A stretch of DNA of 64,000 bases from the NCBI RefSeq assembly GCF_017876515.1, contig NZ_JAGIOC010000001.1, positions 3,658,001 through 3,722,000 on the forward strand, written 5' to 3'. Positions 60,490 through 64,000 of the stretch are shown piece by piece (within the stretch, counting starts at the first letter, position 1; every line of letters begins with the position of its first letter). Origin of the DNA: Brachybacterium fresconis (lineage in GTDB: Bacteria; Actinomycetota; Actinomycetes; Actinomycetales; Dermabacteraceae). A program made the position numbers and the translations under genes. Below the pieces are notes generated by a model. That model was not told where the DNA came from. It made no database searches and saw only the letters and a program-made list of their open reading frames with translations.

Positions 60490-60966
60490 TCAGTAGTCGG
60501 TGCGCCCCTCGTGGAGCCGCCAGGCGTCGAACGGCGCTGCGGCCTGCGCGCTCCGGGACTGGACGGTGGGCAGCAGCGCCCGGTGGCCGGGAGTCTCGAA
60601 GTACTCGTAGAACGCCGCGTCGTCGAAGCCGGCCCGGGCGGCATCGTCCCGGCCGGCGGCGAACACCACTCGGCCCACCCGGGCCCACAGCGCCGAGGCC
60701 AGGCACATGGGGCACGGCTCGCAGCTGGCGTAGAGGACGGCGCCCGGCAGCTCGTGGGTCTGCAGCTGCGCGCAGGCCGCCCGGAGCGCCTGCACCTCGG
60801 CGTGCGCGGTCGGATCATGGGCCGAGGTGACCCGATTGACGCCGTCGAACAGCTGCCCGTCGGCCGTGGCCAGGACAGCGCCGAAGGGACCGCCGTCCTC
60901 GGCGACGTTGGCGGTGGCGAGGTCGACGGCGCGGGCGAGCAGATCGGACTCGGCAGGAGTGCTCAT
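60490..60966 (-). CDS. Cytidine/guanine deaminase-family nucleobase deaminase
   Basis: This 158-residue zinc enzyme has the deaminase motifs HAE (TAHAEVQALR, near residue 54) and PCPMC (CEPCPMCLASALWARV, near 85-89). The C-terminal part (DAAFYEYFETPGHRALLPTVQ) matches the guanine deaminase/tRNA-deaminase branch; length and lack of a tRNA-binding extension favour guanine deaminase. It lies tail to tail with the penicillin-binding protein gene and 14 nt before the dienoyl-CoA reductase gene on the same strand. Confidence 0.87.
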   Translation of the reverse strand: MSTPAESDLLARAVDLATANVAEDGGPFGAVLATADGQLFDGVNRVTSAHDPTAHAEVQALRAACAQLQTHELPGAVLYASCEPCPMCLASALWARVGRVVFAAGRDDAARAGFDDAAFYEYFETPGHRALLPTVQSRSAQAAAPFDAWRLHEGRTDY

Positions 60967-60980
60967 GACGCCCGATTCTG

Positions 60981-63071
60981 TCAGAGCCCGGCGGCGACCT
61001 CGACGGCCTGGCGGATCGCCCGTTCGGCATCGAGCTCGGCGGCGACGTCGGCCCCACCGATGACGTGCACCCGGGGAGCGCGGCCCCGCCGCGCGGCGCG
61101 GACGTCGTCGGCCAGGGAGTTCTCGCTGACCTGCCCGGCGCAGACCACCACGGTGTCCACGGCGAGCACACGCTCGGCGCCGTCCTCGATCAGGTGCAGG
61201 CCCTCGTCGTCGACGTGCTGATAGGTGACGCCGCGGTGCTGGACGACGCCGGCATGGCGCAGCTCGGCCCGGTGCACCCAGCCCGTCGTGCGACCGAGGC
61301 CGGCACCGATGCGGGTCTCCTTGCGCTGGAGCAGGTGCACCTCGCGGGCCACGCTCCCGTCCTCGGCGGTGGCGGGCGGGCGGGTCATGACGCCGCCGCG
61401 GTGCTCGTCGGCGTCGACCACGCCCCAGTGCTCCCGCCAGCTCGACGTATCCAGCGCGGGGGAGGGGCGCGGCGCGCTGAGGTACTCGGCGACGTCCACC
61501 CCGATGCCGCCGGCACCGATGATCGCGACCCGCTCGCCCGCCTCGGCGCGGCCTTCGAGCAGGTCCGCGTAGCTGATCACCCGGGGCCCCTCGCTGTGCT
61601 CCGACGAGCTGCCGGGCAGATCGATCACGCGAGGGACGACGCCGGTGGCGACGATGACGTCGTGGAAGCCGAGCAGGTCCTCCGCCGCGGGACGCATCCC
61701 CAGGCGGATCCCGACGCCGGCCGCGGCGAGCCGCATCCGCCAGGACTGCAGCGCCTGGGCGTAGTCCTCCTTGCCGGGGATGCGGGCGGCCAGGCGCAGC
61801 TGCCCACCGATCTCCTCGCCGGCCTCGAACAGGGTGACCACGTGCCCGCGCTCGGCGGCCGCGAGCGCGGCCTCGAGCCCGGCCGGGCCGGCGCCGACGA
61901 CGGCGACCTTGCGGGCCCGGCGCTCGGCGACCGGTTTCAGGACCAGCTCCGTCTCGTGGCCGGCGCGCGGGTTGACCAGGCAGCTGGCCCGCTTGCCGTC
62001 GAACACCTTGTCCAGGCAGGCCTGGTTGCAGGAGATGCAGGCGACCACCTGCGAGGCGCGGCCGTCGGCCAGCTTCGCGGGAAGGTGCGGGTCGGCCAGC
62101 AGCGGTCGGGCCATGGAGATCAGGTCCGCCTGGCCGTCGGCGAGGACCTGCTCGGCGACGGTGGGGTCGTGGATCCGATTGGAGGCGACGACGGGGACGT
62201 CCACCAGCTCGCGCAGCGCCGCGGTCTGCTCGACGAAGGCGGCGCGGGGGACGGAGGTGACGATGGTGGGCACCCGTGCCTCGTGCCAGCCGATACCGGT
62301 CGAGAGCACGTCCACGCCCCGCTCGGTGAGGTCGCGGGCCAACGCTGCCGTCTCGGCCCAGGTCTGCCCGCCAGGGACCAGGTCCAGCAGGGAGATGCGG
62401 TAGCTGAGCAGGGCGTCCTCGCCGATCGCCTCGCGCACGGCGCGGGCGATGGCCAGCGGCATCGTGCGGCGGCCCCCGGAGCCGCGGCCCCAGCGGTCCC
62501 GGCGGCGGTTCGTCGCGGGGGCGAGGAACTGGTTGAGCAGGTATCCCTCGGAGCCCATGATCTCGACCCCGTCGTATCCGGCGTCGATCGCCCGACGGGA
62601 CGCCTCGGCGAAGTGGTCGATGGTGCGGCCGACGCCCCGGCGGGTCAGGCGGCGGGCCCGGAACGGGGACAGGCGGGAGTGGCCGCGACCGGCCGAGGCA
62701 GCGAGCGGCTGGAAGGCGTACCGCCCGGCGTGCAGGAGCTGGAGGAGGATGCGCCCGTCGGCCTCATGGACCTCGCGGGTGATCAGCTGGTGGCCGCGCA
62801 GGGCGCGCTCGCTCGCCTGGGCTCCACCCGGGGTGAGTCGGCCGCTGCGGTCGGGGGAGAATCCACCGGTGACGATCAGCCCCGCGCCGCCGCGAGCGCG
62901 CTCGCCGAGGTAGGCCGCAAGCTTCTTCGCGTCGGCGGGGCGGTCCTCGAGGCCGACGTGCATGGAGCCCATGACGATGCGGTTGCGCACCTCGAAGCGC
63001 CCCAGGTCCAGGGGTGAGAGCAGCGTCGGGTACGAGCGGGGACCGGACGGATGGGGAAGCGACGTGGGCAT
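60981..63071 (-). CDS. 2,4-dienoyl-CoA reductase-like old yellow enzyme (FadH-type)
   Basis: This 696-residue flavoprotein combines an N-terminal OYE barrel (SPLDLGRFEVRNRIVMGSMHVGLED onward), a 4Fe-4S cluster binding stretch with C-x2-C-x3-C-x11-C (CISCNQACLDKVFDG then SCLVNP, near residues 345-362) and a C-terminal pyridine-nucleotide reductase with GAGPAGLEAA and GAGGIGVDVAEYL. This is the layout of NADPH-dependent 2,4-dienoyl-CoA reductase, used in unsaturated fatty acid breakdown. The ATG at 63071 gives full length; the longer open frame is antisense to the nicotinamidase. Related xenobiotic enone reductases share the fold. Confidence 0.9.
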   Translation of the reverse strand: MPTSLPHPSGPRSYPTLLSPLDLGRFEVRNRIVMGSMHVGLEDRPADAKKLAAYLGERARGGAGLIVTGGFSPDRSGRLTPGGAQASERALRGHQLITREVHEADGRILLQLLHAGRYAFQPLAASAGRGHSRLSPFRARRLTRRGVGRTIDHFAEASRRAIDAGYDGVEIMGSEGYLLNQFLAPATNRRRDRWGRGSGGRRTMPLAIARAVREAIGEDALLSYRISLLDLVPGGQTWAETAALARDLTERGVDVLSTGIGWHEARVPTIVTSVPRAAFVEQTAALRELVDVPVVASNRIHDPTVAEQVLADGQADLISMARPLLADPHLPAKLADGRASQVVACISCNQACLDKVFDGKRASCLVNPRAGHETELVLKPVAERRARKVAVVGAGPAGLEAALAAAERGHVVTLFEAGEEIGGQLRLAARIPGKEDYAQALQSWRMRLAAAGVGIRLGMRPAAEDLLGFHDVIVATGVVPRVIDLPGSSSEHSEGPRVISYADLLEGRAEAGERVAIIGAGGIGVDVAEYLSAPRPSPALDTSSWREHWGVVDADEHRGGVMTRPPATAEDGSVAREVHLLQRKETRIGAGLGRTTGWVHRAELRHAGVVQHRGVTYQHVDDEGLHLIEDGAERVLAVDTVVVCAGQVSENSLADDVRAARRGRAPRVHVIGGADVAAELDAERAIRQAVEVAAGL

Positions 63072-63161
63072 GAGCCGATTGTGCCAGGGGGCGCGATCCG
63101 GGGTGACAGGGCGCGGTCCGTAGGCTGGCCCGTGATCGTGCCACCGACCCGAGGAGGACCC

Positions 63162-63770
63162 ATGTCCGCGCGGATGCTCATCATCGTCGACGTCCAGAAC
63201 GACTTCTGCGAGGGCGGTGCGCTCGGCGTCGAGGGCGGCGCAGAGGTCTCCGCACGGATCGCCGAGCACGTGCGTCGCGCCGGTGACCAGTACGACCGGA
63301 TCCTCGCCAGCGGCGATTGGCATCGCGGCGATACCGGCAACGGCGGGCACTTCGCGATGCCGCCGACGGAACCGGACTTCGCCGTGACCTGGCCGGTCCA
63401 CTGCGTGGCCGATACTCCTGGTGCGGCGTTCCATCCGGAGATGGAGGCCCTCGCGGCCGAGCTGGGGGAGCGGCTGGAGGTGGTGCACAAGGGGCACGGG
63501 AATCCCGGATACAGCGCGCTGGAGGGGATCGTCGTCGCAACCGGCGAGAGCGTCCAGGACCTGATCGCGGGCGGCGAATGGGAACGGATCGACGTGGTCG
63601 GGCTGGCCTACGACTTCTGCGTTCGGGCCACGGCGCTCGATGCATCCGATGCCAGCACCGATACGCAGGTCCGCGTGCTGCGTCCGCTGACCGCTGCGGT
63701 GCATCCGGACGGGGTCGGCCAGCTCGAGCGAGAGCTTGTCGCGGGCGGAGTGAGCGTCGTGGACGGTTGA
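63162..63770 (+). CDS. pncA: Nicotinamidase (isochorismatase family)
   Basis: This 202-residue hydrolase converts nicotinamide to nicotinate for NAD salvage. The catalytic triad is visible: Asp10 in IIVDVQNDFCEGG, Lys near residue 110 in VVHKGHG and Cys153 in VGLAYDFCVRATALDA. The metal-binding DWH is in ASGDWHRGDTG. GAGGAGG lies five bases before the ATG. It is divergent from the dienoyl-CoA reductase with a 90-bp gap holding both promoters. Confidence 0.92.
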   Translation: MSARMLIIVDVQNDFCEGGALGVEGGAEVSARIAEHVRRAGDQYDRILASGDWHRGDTGNGGHFAMPPTEPDFAVTWPVHCVADTPGAAFHPEMEALAAELGERLEVVHKGHGNPGYSALEGIVVATGESVQDLIAGGEWERIDVVGLAYDFCVRATALDASDASTDTQVRVLRPLTAAVHPDGVGQLERELVAGGVSVVDG

Positions 63771-63823
63771 CGGCCAGGGTCCGCTGGCCACCGGGGGTGG
63801 GCACGGTGATCCGGCATCGTTCG

Positions 63824-64000
63824 TCAGAACGGCGGGGGATCGTCGTGGTGGTCGTCGGGCCGTGTGTCGGGGCGGTTGGTGCCGTGGCGGCGTTGTTCGA
63901 AGCGTTGGTGTTCGTGGGCGCGTTGTTCGAGGACGCGGTCGCGGTGGGGACGGTTCGCTTCGATCTCGCGGTGTCGGAGGGCGTCGTCGTGGGCGCGGTG
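63824..64000 (-). CDS. 3' end of a DUF222/HNH-type endonuclease gene (partial)
   Basis: On the minus strand an open frame enters from the window edge and ends at TGA (63826-63824), giving 58 codons. The Arg/His/Asp-rich tail (HRAHDDALRHREIEANRP onward, ending DDHHDDPPPF) is the kind of C terminus seen on actinobacterial DUF222 proteins with HNH endonuclease domains, which occur in many copies per genome. The catalytic part lies outside the window, so the call rests on composition only. Confidence 0.5.
   Translation of the reverse strand, partial: HRAHDDALRHREIEANRPHRDRVLEQRAHEHQRFEQRRHGTNRPDTRPDDHHDDPPPF

Overview
The window is very GC-rich DNA with strong G/C bias at third codon positions, overlapping ATGA/GTGA gene junctions, twin-arginine signal peptides and many LacI-type sugar operons. 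This points to an actinobacterium; the gene mix (NCS1 permease plus urease, Tat-exported NamZ/NagZ, many ABC sugar importers) would fit Brachybacterium or another member of Dermabacteraceae, but that is an inference. It is chromosomal catabolic territory with one small insertion-sequence island and no CRISPR array, rRNA or tRNA that I can see.

Layout. 1-5.0 kb: a ribose/fucose-type ABC importer (rbsA partial, rbsC, rbsB), a convergent PfkB kinase and a FucU/RbsD-type mutarotase. 5.0-8.4 kb: exported NamZ-like (DUF1343) and NagZ-like (GH3) peptidoglycan hydrolases behind a well formed promoter. 8.4-10.5 kb: an MFS exporter divergent from an XRE-cupin regulator, with twin operators in the shared promoter. 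10.5-15.4 kb: a DUF4185 protein divergent from a GH43-like hydrolase and an enolase-superfamily gene, then GNAT and APH-like genes. 15.6-19.5 kb: a CUT1 sugar ABC importer with a DUF624-like membrane protein. 19.6-20.4 kb: an NAD(P)-binding protein. 20.4-27.8 kb: a second CUT1 importer divergent from a GH172 (DUF2961) hydrolase and a fucose-isomerase-like gene, followed by a LacI regulator; this looks like a complete furanoside-utilisation locus.

28.0-34.2 kb: an NCS1 permease followed by ureABCFGD. There is no ureE, and UreG carries a histidine-rich C-terminal tail that could replace it. 34.1-37.4 kb: a 90-bp tandem duplication of the end of ureD, an IS110-family element with a long structured leader (candidate bridge RNA) and an IS256-family element with 27-bp inverted ends and an 8-bp target duplication. 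37.4-43.3 kb: a hypothetical gene, an aldo/keto reductase, an FBP/EF-G-binding zinc-finger protein and a large GH35 beta-galactosidase. 43.3-50.0 kb: a small P-loop kinase and an AddAB-like helicase-nuclease pair, both subunits carrying nuclease motifs.

50.0-64.0 kb: DHA2 transporter and glutaminase, DoxX-like protein, sulfatase, SPFH protein, glutathione peroxidase, PfkB kinase, a VapB-VapC chimera left by a deletion but still behind an intact twin operator, a class B penicillin-binding protein, a nucleoside deaminase, an old-yellow-enzyme dienoyl-CoA reductase, a nicotinamidase, and the 3' end of a DUF222/HNH-type gene running off the window.

Regulation. Near-identical LacI-type operators (core AA-N-CG-N-TT) sit beside at least five sugar loci (11.8, 11.9, 15.5-15.6, 23.6-23.8 and 39.7 kb), often immediately downstream of recognisable -10 boxes, suggesting a repressor network for glycan use.
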